Shown here: piece after piece, positions 16,636 through 25,423 of the stretch
How the letters are laid out: every line of letters starts with the position of its first letter
How positions within the stretch are numbered: the stretch's first letter is position 1
Source: an uncultured Pelagibacteraceae bacterium
Lineage (GTDB): Bacteria > Pseudomonadota > Alphaproteobacteria > Pelagibacterales > Pelagibacteraceae
Assembly: GCA_902615045.1 (NCBI GenBank)
Contig: CACMNP010000005.1
Location: 1-55,136, forward strand
DNA: 55,136 nucleotides
Direction of reading: 5' to 3'
Notes under the pieces: model-generated
Database searches by the model: none
Told to the model about the DNA's origin: nothing
What the model saw: the letters and a program-made list of their open reading frames with translations, nothing else
Translations under genes and position numbers: made by a program

Positions 16636-17461
16636 CACTCTTTTAGAAATTAATAATATTTATTTTATTTTTTTAATGATGGCAGCCGCTGTTCCGGTTG
16701 GTTTTTTTGCAGGCTTTTTTGGTATTGGTGGAGGGTTAATTTCAGTCCCATTTTTATTTTTTGTTTTTGAAACATTTAACGTTGATAAAGATTATTTAAT
16801 GCATTTATCTGTAGGGACAGCTTTCTCAATAACAATTTTAACAGCAACTGCCTCAGTATTAACTCATAGAAAATATAACGCTGTTGATTTTAATATTATT
16901 AAAAATTATGGAACATTTGTAATAATTGGAGTTTTCTCTGGAACATTGATGGCGGCATTGATGAATACTAAAACATTGTTATTCTTTTTTTCTGCTGTTG
17001 TTTATTTTTTTGGAGCTTACTTGTTGTTACAAAGTGAAAAGAAAAAAAAAATTAAGAAAAAATTTAATATTTTCCCAAGAATAATATTTGGATTTTTGTC
17101 AGGACTAATATCTGCTCCTATGGGCATAACAGGAGCTATGATGAATGTTCCTATATTAAGATACTTTGGTTATCCTATTAACTTAGCAATAGGAAGCTCT
17201 GCAGCCATTGGATTTATAATAGCTTTATTTGGATCAATTGGATTTTTTACATCTGGCTTGATGTTAAAAGCCGATATCCCACTCAGTATTGGATTTATTA
17301 ATATACCTGCATTTATAATTTTTGTTCCAATAACCACATTCATGGCAAGGATTGGGGCAAAAACAGTTCAAGATCTGGATAGAGTTAAAACACAAAGATT
17401 ATTTGGTGTTTTTCTTTATGTTATTGGTACTTTATTTCTATATAGATTTTTAGTGACCTAG
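16628..17461 (+). CDS. TauE/SafE family anion permease
   Basis: The 277-residue membrane protein has the two-fold TauE/SafE repeat: GFFAGFFGIGGGLISVPFLF near residue 21 and SGLISAPMGITGAMMNVPIL near residue 158. About eight helices are predicted. Members move sulfonates, sulfite or other organic anions; the substrate here is not determinable. The start is a TTG at 16628 overlapping the dusA stop by 8 nt. No ATG exists before the first helix, the next being within it, so a TTG start is likely. The gene ends the plus-strand operon that begins at dctP. Confidence 0.87.
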   Translation: MNNTLLEINNIYFIFLMMAAAVPVGFFAGFFGIGGGLISVPFLFFVFETFNVDKDYLMHLSVGTAFSITILTATASVLTHRKYNAVDFNIIKNYGTFVIIGVFSGTLMAALMNTKTLLFFFSAVVYFFGAYLLLQSEKKKKIKKKFNIFPRIIFGFLSGLISAPMGITGAMMNVPILRYFGYPINLAIGSSAAIGFIIALFGSIGFFTSGLMLKADIPLSIGFINIPAFIIFVPITTFMARIGAKTVQDLDRVKTQRLFGVFLYVIGTLFLYRFLVT

Positions 17462-17496
17462 GAGACGAGGTGGTTTCAGTCTCCCTCCGCCACCTC
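17461..17496 (+). other. Compact GC-rich RNA element: H-type pseudoknot or tRNA-Ser-like remnant
   Basis: In an otherwise AT-rich gap, GGAGAC (17461-17466) can pair with GTCTCC (17479-17484), and GAGGTGG (17467-17473) with CCACCTC (17490-17496). The two pairings interlock as a perfect H-type pseudoknot. The same bases start like a tRNA-Ser acceptor (GGAGAC) and finish like a tRNA-Ser 3' end (CTCCGCCA at 17485-17492), so it may instead be an internally deleted tRNA relic. No T-run follows, so it is not a standard terminator. The remaining gap to 17549 shows nothing else. Confidence 0.45.
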
Positions 17497-17549
17497 AGTT
17501 ACATATTAATCGATTCTCTAATTTTTTCTTAACTCTTTATAGTTGAATT

Positions 17550-19004
17550 TTAAATTTTTTGATCATAATCCCCAACCTTACCAGTTTGTTGAAGAAGATT
17601 ATCAATAAAGTCAAAAATCTTCTTTTTTCTATCTTCAGAGGTTGGACTTTCAGTAACTACAACTAAAGAGGGTTTATTAGAAGATGCTCTTATTAATCCC
17701 CAAGACCCATCATCAAAAGAAAATCTTACTCCATTAACAGTTAATATTTCTCTAATTTCTTGATCATCGACTTTAGTTCTATTTTCTTTAATATTTGTTA
17801 TTTCTTTAACTAAATTTACAACTACATCATATTTTTCACTATCTTTGCAATAAGGAGCCATAGTCGGGCTTTGATATGTTGTTGGCAATTCACCAAGTAT
17901 TTCACTCATTTTTTTGTTATTTTTATCGAGTAACTTACAGACCTGTATTGCTGAATTAATTCCATCATCATAGCCATATCCCAAAGGTTTATTAAAAAAG
18001 AAATGACCACTTTTTTCAAATCCTGCTAAGGCGTTATCGGTATTTACTTTTCTTTTGATATGAGAATGACCAGTTTTCCAATAAATTGTTTCACATTTAT
18101 TCTCATTTAATATTCTGTCATTCGAATAAAGTCCTGTTGATTTTACATCAACAACAAATTTACTATTTTTATGATTTTTTGAAAGATTTCTAGCTATTAA
18201 TAGACCTATTTTATCTGAAAAGATTTCATTGCCTTTATCATCGATAACCCCAACTCTGTCTCCATCTCCATCAAAACCAAATCCAATATCAGCATTATTT
18301 TCTTTAACAGCTGATGAAATTGCATGTAGCATTTCCAAATCTTCAGGATTAGGATTATATTTTGGAAAAGTCCAATCCAGGTTACAATCAAGTTCAATGA
18401 CTTCACACCCAATACCTCTTAAAATTTCGGGTGCAAATATTCCAGCTGTTCCATTTCCACAAGCAACTACTACTTTAATTTTTTTATTTAATGGATTTTT
18501 TGTTATCAAATCATTTTTATAAACATCCTGAAAATTATCAATTTTTTTTACATTACCTTCACCATTAATAAATTTTTGATTTAGAGTAATATCTTTTAGT
18601 TCTTTCATTTCTTCAGGTGCATGGGTTAATCCTTTTTTGATGCCCATTTTTACACCTGTCCAACCATTTTCATTATGACTAGCTGTAACCATTGCAATTG
18701 CATCTGAGTTTAAATTAAATTGTGCGAAGTAAACCATAGGAGATAAGGATAATCCTATATCTTCGATTTTGCATCCAGTTGAAACTAAACCCTCTTTTAA
18801 TTTTTCTTTGATATGTTCGCTGTAAGATCTGTAATCTTGGCCAACTATAATTCTAGGATTGTTTTTTTTTGTATGATTAATTATTTGAGTTCCAAGACCT
18901 TTACCGAGTTGAACGATTCCATCATCATCTATGTCTTTTTCGTATACCCATCGTGCGTCATATTCCCGAAAGCCGTAGGGATCAATTTTTCCCAAATTAT
19001 TCAT
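17550..19004 (-). CDS. Phosphomannomutase / phosphoglucomutase (AlgC-type)
   Basis: The 484-residue protein has the four-domain alpha-D-phosphohexomutase layout. The N-terminal FREYDARW motif is at residues 12-19. The active-site phosphoserine loop TASHNENGWTGVKMG is near residue 106, the metal-binding loop GFDGDGDRVGV near residue 245, and the sugar-binding GFEKSGHFFF near residue 325. It interconverts hexose 1- and 6-phosphates for surface glycan precursors. Glucose versus mannose specificity is not resolved. The gene is divergent from nrdA and shares the 161-nt intergenic region that holds the NrdR operator. Confidence 0.92.
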   Translation of the reverse strand: MNNLGKIDPYGFREYDARWVYEKDIDDDGIVQLGKGLGTQIINHTKKNNPRIIVGQDYRSYSEHIKEKLKEGLVSTGCKIEDIGLSLSPMVYFAQFNLNSDAIAMVTASHNENGWTGVKMGIKKGLTHAPEEMKELKDITLNQKFINGEGNVKKIDNFQDVYKNDLITKNPLNKKIKVVVACGNGTAGIFAPEILRGIGCEVIELDCNLDWTFPKYNPNPEDLEMLHAISSAVKENNADIGFGFDGDGDRVGVIDDKGNEIFSDKIGLLIARNLSKNHKNSKFVVDVKSTGLYSNDRILNENKCETIYWKTGHSHIKRKVNTDNALAGFEKSGHFFFNKPLGYGYDDGINSAIQVCKLLDKNNKKMSEILGELPTTYQSPTMAPYCKDSEKYDVVVNLVKEITNIKENRTKVDDQEIREILTVNGVRFSFDDGSWGLIRASSNKPSLVVVTESPTSEDRKKKIFDFIDNLLQQTGKVGDYDQKI

Positions 19005-19078
19005 GTGGATATATGTACATTTTTTTAAAATTTTTATTGATAATTATTTAATAAGTTCTATAAATGTTCTCTTGATTT

Positions 19079-19125
19079 ACAATTTATATAGTATATCAGG
19101 TAAATCTACACACTATATCTAGTTA
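19079..19125 (+). promoter_or_regulatory. Paired NrdR boxes upstream of nrdAB
   Basis: Two 16-bp sites match the NrdR box consensus (ACACwATATATwGTGT): ACAATTTATATAGTAT at 19079-19094 and ACACTATATCTAGTTA at 19110-19125. Their starts are 31 bp apart, the characteristic three-turn spacing of tandem NrdR boxes. They lie about 40 nt before nrdA and predict repression by NrdR when dATP is high. Confidence 0.8.
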
Positions 19126-19165
19126 TTTACTAGATTTTTTAGTATAAAGATAAAAAGGGAGTTTA

Positions 19166-21103
19166 ATGAACAAAATATTGTCTCAGGCGATCAGGAAAGC
19201 TGTCTCTGATTATAAACCAGCGGAAAAAATCAGCAATAATGACAAAAGACCAGACTTATTTTCACTAAATAACAACACAGAGTTGTTTCAAAATTCTAAA
19301 GGGATAACTATTAAAATAGATAGATCTAGAGATAATAATTTAACAGATTTTGGAAGAGCAACACTAAGTGACAGATACCTTGGAGAAAACGAGTCTTTCC
19401 AAGATTTATTTGCAAGAGTTGCAAGTCATTATGCAGATGACAACTTACACGCGCAAAGACTTTACAACTACATAAGCAACTTATGGTTCATGCCAGCAAC
19501 ACCAGTTTTATCAAACGGTGGAACAAAAAGAGGTTTACCTATTTCTTGTTTCTTAAATGAAGCAGGGGATAGCTTAACTGGAATATTAGATCTATGGAGC
19601 GAAAATGTTTGGTTGGCTGCTAAAGGCGGAGGTATTGGAAGTTATTGGGGCAACTTAAGATCTATTGGAGAAAAAATTGGAAGAGTTGGAAAAACTTCAG
19701 GAATTATTCCTTTTATAAAAGTTATGGACTCTTTGACAATGGCGATCAGTCAAGGTTCTTTAAGAAGAGGATCAGCAGCTTGTTATCTTCCAATCGATCA
19801 TCCAGAGATAGAAGAATTTATTGAAATGAGAAGACCAACAGGTGGTGATCCAAATAGAAGATCGTTAAATTTACACCACGGTGTTTTAGTTTCAGATGCA
19901 TTTATGAGAGCCGTAGAGCTAGATGAACAATGGGCATTAAAAAGTCCAAAAGATCAATCAGTTCAAGCTACTGTTTCTGCAAGAAATTTATGGATTAGAT
20001 TATTAACTGCAAGAATTGAAACTGGAGAACCTTATATTGTTTTCATTGATACAGTTAATAGAATGATACCTCAACATCATAAGCTTGCTGGTTTAACTGT
20101 TAAGACATCTAACTTGTGTAGTGAAATAACTTTACCAACAGGAATTGATAAAGAGGGTAGAGATAGAACGGCAGTATGTTGTTTATCATCTTTAAATTTA
20201 GAAACTTATGATGAATGGAAAGACGATGAAAACTTTGTTCCAGACGTAATGAGATTTTTAGATAATGTATTAACGGACTTTACTGAAAAAGCGCCTGAGT
20301 CATTTAGTGATGCTGTTTATTCAGCATTGAAAGAAAGAAGTGTTGGTCTAGGTGTTATGGGACTTCATTCATTCTTTCAACAAAAAATGATCCCCTTCGA
20401 GTCTGTAATGAGTAAAGTTTGGAATAAAAAAATATTTGAAAGCATCCAAAAACAAGTTGATCAAGCTTCAAAAGATTTGGCTGATGAAAGAGGTGCATGT
20501 CCAGATGCTGCTGATTATGGTATTAATGAAAGATTTTCAAATAAAACTGCAATTGCTCCAACTGCTTCAATTTCAATTATTTGTGGTGGAACATCGCCAG
20601 GAGTTGAACCAATTGCAGCAAATAGTTATACACATAAAACTTTGTCTGGATCATTTAATGTTAGAAATAAATATCTAAGTAAATTATTAGAGAAGCATGG
20701 TAAAAATGATGATGAAACATGGTCAAGCATAACAACTAATCAAGGCTCAGTTTCTCATCTTGATTTTTTAACACAACAAGAAAAAGACGTATTTAAAACA
20801 GCTTTTGAACTAGACCAGAAATGGATTGTGGAATTAGGTGCAGATAGAACACCTCATATTTCACAAGCACAATCAATAAATATATTTATACCTGCAGATA
20901 TTCATAAAAGGGACTTACACCAAATCCATTTCCAAGCTTGGAAAAAAGGATTGAAGAGCCTTTATTACTGCAGATCTAAATCAATACAAAGAGCGGAAAA
21001 CGTAAACGATGCAAATTCTACAGATGTAACTGCAAATGTTTACAAATCTAAGAAACAAGAAAATCAACAACCAGAATATGAGGAGTGTTTATCATGTCAG
21101 TAG
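19166..21103 (+). CDS. nrdA: Class I ribonucleoside-diphosphate reductase, large (alpha) subunit
   Basis: The 645-residue protein reduces NDPs to dNDPs. Catalytic residues are all visible: Cys128 in GLPISCFLN, the NLCSE loop with Cys318 and Glu320, the redox partner Cys in AVCCLSSLNL near residue 338, and the C-terminal shuttle pair Cys641-x-x-Cys644. The protein is over 100 residues shorter than E. coli NrdA because no N-terminal ATP-cone is present. The ATG at 19166 follows an AAAAGGGAG ribosome site. It overlaps nrdB by 10 nt and is preceded by two NrdR boxes. Confidence 0.96.
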   Translation: MNKILSQAIRKAVSDYKPAEKISNNDKRPDLFSLNNNTELFQNSKGITIKIDRSRDNNLTDFGRATLSDRYLGENESFQDLFARVASHYADDNLHAQRLYNYISNLWFMPATPVLSNGGTKRGLPISCFLNEAGDSLTGILDLWSENVWLAAKGGGIGSYWGNLRSIGEKIGRVGKTSGIIPFIKVMDSLTMAISQGSLRRGSAACYLPIDHPEIEEFIEMRRPTGGDPNRRSLNLHHGVLVSDAFMRAVELDEQWALKSPKDQSVQATVSARNLWIRLLTARIETGEPYIVFIDTVNRMIPQHHKLAGLTVKTSNLCSEITLPTGIDKEGRDRTAVCCLSSLNLETYDEWKDDENFVPDVMRFLDNVLTDFTEKAPESFSDAVYSALKERSVGLGVMGLHSFFQQKMIPFESVMSKVWNKKIFESIQKQVDQASKDLADERGACPDAADYGINERFSNKTAIAPTASISIICGGTSPGVEPIAANSYTHKTLSGSFNVRNKYLSKLLEKHGKNDDETWSSITTNQGSVSHLDFLTQQEKDVFKTAFELDQKWIVELGADRTPHISQAQSINIFIPADIHKRDLHQIHFQAWKKGLKSLYYCRSKSIQRAENVNDANSTDVTANVYKSKKQENQQPEYEECLSCQ

Positions 21104-22107
21104 AAAGTCTAAAAGATACAAAACAAAAAATTATAGAACCAAAAAAAATGGGTCTATTAGTTGAGAACCCAGTTTATAAACCATTCAGATACCCATGGTG
21201 TTATGATGCTTGGTTAACTCAACAAAGAATTCATTGGTTACCAGAAGAAGTTCCACTTGGTGATGACGTAAGAGATTGGCAAAAAAATCTTTCAGAGTCA
21301 GAAAAAAATTTATTAACACAAATTTTTAGATTTTTTACTCAAGCAGATGTTGAAGTTAATAACTGTTATTTAAGACATTACACAACTGTATTTAAACCTA
21401 CAGAAGTTTTAATGATGATGACTGCATTCGCGTCTATGGAAACAGTTCATGTAGCAGCTTATTCACATCTATTAGATACAATTGGAATGCCAGAATCTGA
21501 ATATTCTGCTTTCATGAAATACAAAGAGATGAAAGATAAATATGATTACATGCAAAACTTTAATGTAAACTCAAAAGAGGATATCGCAAAAACTGTTGCA
21601 GTATTTAGTGCCTTTACAGAAGGTCTTCAGTTATTTGCAAGTTTTGCAATTTTATTAAATTTCCCAAGACACAACAAACTCAAAGGAATGGGTCAGATAG
21701 TTACTTGGTCGGTAAGAGATGAAACTCTTCATTGTAATTCTATGATTAGAATTTTTAAAGAGTTCATTAAAGAAAACCCTGAGATTTGGACGCCAAAACT
21801 TAAAAAAGAACTTTATGAAGCTTGCAGAACTATAATTGAACATGAGGATGCATTTATTGATCTAGCTTTTGAAATGGGTCCAATGCAAGGTTTAACTGCT
21901 CAAGAAGTCAAAGATTACATTAGGTTCATTGGTAATAGAAGATTAACTCAGTTAGGTCTTGAGCCAATATATGATGTTCAAAAAAATCCATTAACATGGT
22001 TAGACACTATGTTAAATGCAGTAGAGCATATGAACTTCTTTGAAGGTAGAGCCACTGAATATTCAAAAGCATCTACACAAGGTAACTGGATAGACGCTTT
22101 CTCCTAG
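21094..22107 (+). CDS. nrdB: Class I ribonucleoside-diphosphate reductase, small (beta) subunit
   Basis: The start is set at ATG 21094, 8 nt after an AGGAG site, instead of the in-frame GTG at 21085. The 337-residue protein has the diiron ligands Asp85 (QADVE), Glu116 and His119 (METVH), a Glu in FTEGLQLFASF near residue 177, and Glu/His in RDETLHCN near residue 210. The radical tyrosine Tyr123 follows four residues after His119, as in class Ia enzymes. No ATP-cone is fused to it either. It forms the holoenzyme with NrdA and overlaps its gene by 10 nt. Confidence 0.95.
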   Translation: MSVESLKDTKQKIIEPKKMGLLVENPVYKPFRYPWCYDAWLTQQRIHWLPEEVPLGDDVRDWQKNLSESEKNLLTQIFRFFTQADVEVNNCYLRHYTTVFKPTEVLMMMTAFASMETVHVAAYSHLLDTIGMPESEYSAFMKYKEMKDKYDYMQNFNVNSKEDIAKTVAVFSAFTEGLQLFASFAILLNFPRHNKLKGMGQIVTWSVRDETLHCNSMIRIFKEFIKENPEIWTPKLKKELYEACRTIIEHEDAFIDLAFEMGPMQGLTAQEVKDYIRFIGNRRLTQLGLEPIYDVQKNPLTWLDTMLNAVEHMNFFEGRATEYSKASTQGNWIDAFS

Positions 22108-22113
22108 GATTAA

Positions 22114-22368
22114 GTGATAGTAAGTCCCTGTATAAGTATTTGTAAAACTGATCCTGTATCAGGTCTATGCTATGGATGTGGAAGATCTGATGAAGAGAAA
22201 AAAATCTGGAAAGATCCTGAAACAACTGATGATTGGAAGAGCAATAACTTAAAAGAGCTAGAGAATAGACTTTCAGGCTGGCAATTAGAAGGTTTTAAGA
22301 AATCATATAAGAATAAGGTCGAAAAGGGTATCTCATTATATAAAGAGAAGTTAAAATCAAATATTTAG
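22114..22368 (+). CDS. DUF1289 family Cys-rich small protein
   Basis: The 84-residue product has the DUF1289 Cys pattern: SPCISICK at residues 4-11 and LCYGCGRSDEE near residue 19, giving four cysteines likely to bind a metal, then a W-containing linker and a helical tail. Function is not established. The GTG start at 22114 places the first Cys motif correctly. It is 6 nt after nrdB and is probably cotranscribed. Confidence 0.82.
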   Translation: MIVSPCISICKTDPVSGLCYGCGRSDEEKKIWKDPETTDDWKSNNLKELENRLSGWQLEGFKKSYKNKVEKGISLYKEKLKSNI

Positions 22369-22469
22369 TTACTTTTATTTAGTAATCGTATTTGGGTGTG
22401 GTCAAATGATCCTTGTATTAGCAATTTCACTTTGATTATATAAATCTTAACTTTACGAGAGGAAAAACA

Positions 22470-23441
22470 ATGAAAAAAACGTTAAATTTGTTACTTAGCG
22501 CTATTTTAGTAGTTACATCATTCATTGGTTTGGGAAATATTGCCGTTGCTGACGGTCATGGTTTCCCATCTAAACCAATTGAAGTTGTTACTCACGCCGG
22601 TCTAGGTGGAGGAACTGATACAACTGCAAGAATGTTGTTAATTAGAACAAGAAAAAATCTTAAAAATAATGCTTACATCACTCCAAAAAGAGGTGATGCA
22701 GGTAACAAGGCAATGGCTTACGTAAAATCGAAGCCTAGAGATGGTCATACAGTACTAGCTATTACGCCAACTCATTTATTTAGAATGGCTAGAGGGCAAG
22801 CGGAGCTGACAATTGATGATTTTGTTGGTGTTGCAAGAACTACAGTTGACCCAATTGTAATATTTGTAAATGCAAAAAGTCCTTACAAAACAATTGAAGA
22901 TTTAATTAAAGCTGGTCAAAAAAAACCAATTAAATATGGTGGTACTAACGTAGGAAGTGTTGATCATATTTCAGGATTAATATTCGCAAGAGAAGCGAAA
23001 ACAAAAATTGCTTTTGTACCATTCGAAGGTGGTGGAGCGATAATGACTAGTTTAGTAGGAAATCAAATCGAAGCTGCTGGATTAAATCTTGATGAAGGAA
23101 AAGATCAATTAGATGCAGGCGAATTGAGAGTACTAGCAGTAATGGCAGATGAAAGAATGTCTGCATTACCAGATACACCAACTCTTAAAGAAAAAGGTAT
23201 TAATGCGTCTTTTGCTACAGTTAGAGGCGTTGTTGTGCTTAAAGGTACACCACAAAAAACTATTGATACTCTTGAAAAAGGATTCCTTAAAGCAATGAAA
23301 CATCCAGTTTACCAAAACTATTTACAAGGTGCTGGTTTGGATGCATCAAGTGTTGCAGGAGCTAAAGCTTGGGATGCTGAAATTAAATCTATTTACAAAG
23401 AAGCAAGAGCTGCTTTAGTAAGTTTAGGTTTAGCTAAATAA
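22470..23441 (+). CDS. tctC: Tripartite tricarboxylate transporter substrate-binding protein (TctC family)
   Basis: The complete 323-residue protein starts with a signal peptide (residues 1-27, ending AVA). The mature part begins FPSKPIEVVTHAGLGGGTD, the TctC N-terminal ligand loop, and later shows VPFEGGGAIMTSL and the TPTLKEKGI motif near residue 235. A strong GAGAGGA ribosome site precedes the ATG. The 101-nt leader upstream holds no recognisable riboswitch, and only a weak candidate promoter. A GC-rich hairpin separates it from tctB. Proximity to a PrpD homologue and a methylcitrate operon hints at a tricarboxylate substrate; this is inference. Confidence 0.93.
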   Translation: MKKTLNLLLSAILVVTSFIGLGNIAVADGHGFPSKPIEVVTHAGLGGGTDTTARMLLIRTRKNLKNNAYITPKRGDAGNKAMAYVKSKPRDGHTVLAITPTHLFRMARGQAELTIDDFVGVARTTVDPIVIFVNAKSPYKTIEDLIKAGQKKPIKYGGTNVGSVDHISGLIFAREAKTKIAFVPFEGGGAIMTSLVGNQIEAAGLNLDEGKDQLDAGELRVLAVMADERMSALPDTPTLKEKGINASFATVRGVVVLKGTPQKTIDTLEKGFLKAMKHPVYQNYLQGAGLDASSVAGAKAWDAEIKSIYKEARAALVSLGLAK

Positions 23442-23453
23442 TTTCAATTACTT

Positions 23454-23477
23454 AATGGGGGTTATACAACCCCCATT
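23454..23477 (+). terminator. Stable hairpin between tctC and tctB (second TTT operon)
   Basis: A 10-bp stem (AATGGGGGTT / AACCCCCATT, 23454-23463 with 23468-23477) encloses a four-base loop (ATAC). It is followed by only three T, so it may act more as a 3'-end stabiliser for tctC mRNA or an attenuator than as a full terminator. It lies 9 nt before the tctB ATG. Confidence 0.75.
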
Positions 23478-23486
23478 TAAATCAAA

Positions 23487-23951
23487 ATGATAAAAGATAT
23501 AAAAATTCTAAGTATTATTATAATTATATCAGTCGCATTATTTGCATACACATTCACATTTGATGAAGTTCCTGAAATTTTAGCTCAGGGAATGCAACCT
23601 ACAATGATGCCAAGATTAATTTTTTCTTTAATAATTTTTTTATCTATATTTCAGTTAATTCAGAATAAAAATTTAAAGTCTGATAAAAAAGAATTAATTC
23701 GAAGAAATGCTTTTGTAACATTTGCTTATACATTATTCATAGTTTTAATAGCAGATAAACTTGGATTTTTAATTTCTATATTTTTGTTCACTTTAGTTAC
23801 ACCTATGTTATGGCAAAGGAAAGATTATATAAAAATCTTTTTTTATTCTTTAACTATATCAGTATTTGTTTTTGTTTTTTTTACACTTGTACTTCAATTA
23901 AAATTTCCTCAAGGGATATTAGAAGAATTTATAATTAGGAATTTTTATTAA
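23487..23951 (+). CDS. tctB: Tripartite tricarboxylate transporter small membrane subunit (TctB family)
   Basis: The 154-residue protein has about four hydrophobic segments (near residues 6-24, 42-58, 75-105 and 115-140) and the TctB feature of a short periplasmic loop after helix 1 containing GMQPTMMPRLIF. It is flanked by tctC and tctA, and overlaps the tctA ATG by 1 nt. It shares topology but little sequence with the TctB at 809. No ribosome-binding site is obvious after the upstream hairpin. Confidence 0.87.
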   Translation: MIKDIKILSIIIIISVALFAYTFTFDEVPEILAQGMQPTMMPRLIFSLIIFLSIFQLIQNKNLKSDKKELIRRNAFVTFAYTLFIVLIADKLGFLISIFLFTLVTPMLWQRKDYIKIFFYSLTISVFVFVFFTLVLQLKFPQGILEEFIIRNFY

Positions 23952-25423
23952 TGGAAATTTTATCAAATATCTCTTTAATCTTAAATCCAACAACATTTGG
24001 TTTAATACTAGGATCTACAATTGTTGGAGTATTGATAGGTGCTCTTCCTGGATTAAGTTCAGGAATGGCTATTGCATTGTTATTACCGTTCACAATATAT
24101 TTAGAACCCAGTCAAGCGATTGCAGCAATGGCTGCATTATATTGTGGTGGTACTTTTGGAGGATCAATCACAGCTATATTAATTAATGCACCTGGCGCCC
24201 CACCTGCTGCTGCAACAGCTTTTGATGGTTTTCCAATGGCTCAGAAGGGCCAGGCAGGTAAAGCTTTAGGCATGGCTGCAGTATCTAGCGTAGTTGGTGG
24301 AATTATTTCTTTGATTGTCCTAATTATTTTTGCACCAACACTTGCAAGAATTGCATATAAATTTGGACCTCCAGAATATTTTGCATTGGCAATATTTGGA
24401 TTATCAATGTTAGCTTCTATAAGCTCAAAGTCTCCTGTTAAAAATCTTATAGGAGGTTTGATAGGTTTATTTGTTGCAACAATCGGAGTTCACCTTACAA
24501 CTGGTATTTCAAGATTTACATTTGGGGTTGCTGAACTTTTTGAAGGGATAAGCTTTGTTCCTGTATTAATTGGTTTATTTGCAATGTCTGAGATATTAGT
24601 CCAAGCATCAAAAAGTGAATTACTTTTAGAAAGAATTAAGTTTTCAGCAATAAAACTTCCTTCAATTTCAGAATTTAAGAGTTGTGTTAAAACAATTTTA
24701 AGATCATCAGGTATAGGAACTTTTATAGGCATTCTTCCAGCTGAAGGTGGAACAGTTAGCGCAATGATTGGTTATAACGAGGCAAGAAGATGGTCAAAAA
24801 ATAAAGATAACTTTGGAAAAGGAGAAATAGAAGGTGTTGCAGCTCCAGAGTCTGCTAATAATGCTGCTACCGGTGGTGCAATGATACCAACTCTTGCTTT
24901 AGGTATTCCAGGTTCAGCAACTACAGCAGTAATTCTTGGAGGATTTCAAATTCATGGATTAAGAGCTGGACCATATTTGTTTGAACAGCAACCTGACCTG
25001 CTTTACACAATTTTTTATGGCATGCTTTTAGCAAACTTTATCTTTTTAATTTTTGGTTTACTTGGAGCTAAAATATTCTCAAGAATTTCTTTAATACCAA
25101 GAGGTTATTTATGGCCATCTGTATTTGTATTTTGTCTTGTTGGATCTTATGGATTATCCCAGTCTATGGTAGATGTTTACATAATGCTAATTTCAGGTGT
25201 TGTTGGATTTTTCTTAAGACGGTCAGGATTTTCTCCAGCACCAATAATTATGGGAATTGTATTAGGCGAATTAGTGGAAAATTCATTAGCTCAATCAATC
25301 ATAATATTTGACCAAAATATATTTATGTTTTTTACAAGGCCAATAGTACTTGTATTTTTTACATTAACTTTTTTAAGTTTATTCTACAGACCTATTAAAA
25401 ATCTAATAATGAAAGGAAAATAA
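23951..25423 (+). CDS. tctA: Tripartite tricarboxylate transporter large permease subunit (TctA family)
   Basis: The 490-residue permease carries the duplicated TctA signatures: GALPGLSSGMAIALLLPF near residue 31, GGSITAILINAPGAPPAAATAFDG near residue 73, a second-half GILPAEGGTVSAMIGY near residue 260, and ALGIPGSATTAVILGG near residue 316. It would be the transport channel for the TctC-delivered acid. The TAA overlaps the start of the PrpD-family gene by one base, so all four genes 22470-26847 are probably one operon. Confidence 0.95.
   Translation: MEILSNISLILNPTTFGLILGSTIVGVLIGALPGLSSGMAIALLLPFTIYLEPSQAIAAMAALYCGGTFGGSITAILINAPGAPPAAATAFDGFPMAQKGQAGKALGMAAVSSVVGGIISLIVLIIFAPTLARIAYKFGPPEYFALAIFGLSMLASISSKSPVKNLIGGLIGLFVATIGVHLTTGISRFTFGVAELFEGISFVPVLIGLFAMSEILVQASKSELLLERIKFSAIKLPSISEFKSCVKTILRSSGIGTFIGILPAEGGTVSAMIGYNEARRWSKNKDNFGKGEIEGVAAPESANNAATGGAMIPTLALGIPGSATTAVILGGFQIHGLRAGPYLFEQQPDLLYTIFYGMLLANFIFLIFGLLGAKIFSRISLIPRGYLWPSVFVFCLVGSYGLSQSMVDVYIMLISGVVGFFLRRSGFSPAPIIMGIVLGELVENSLAQSIIIFDQNIFMFFTRPIVLVFFTLTFLSLFYRPIKNLIMKGK

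Noticed and set aside
22369-22469. Riboswitch or clear promoter in the leader of the second tctC
   Set aside because: No conserved aptamer motif or stable fold is visible. A TTGTAT...TATAT pair can be found but matches consensus poorly.
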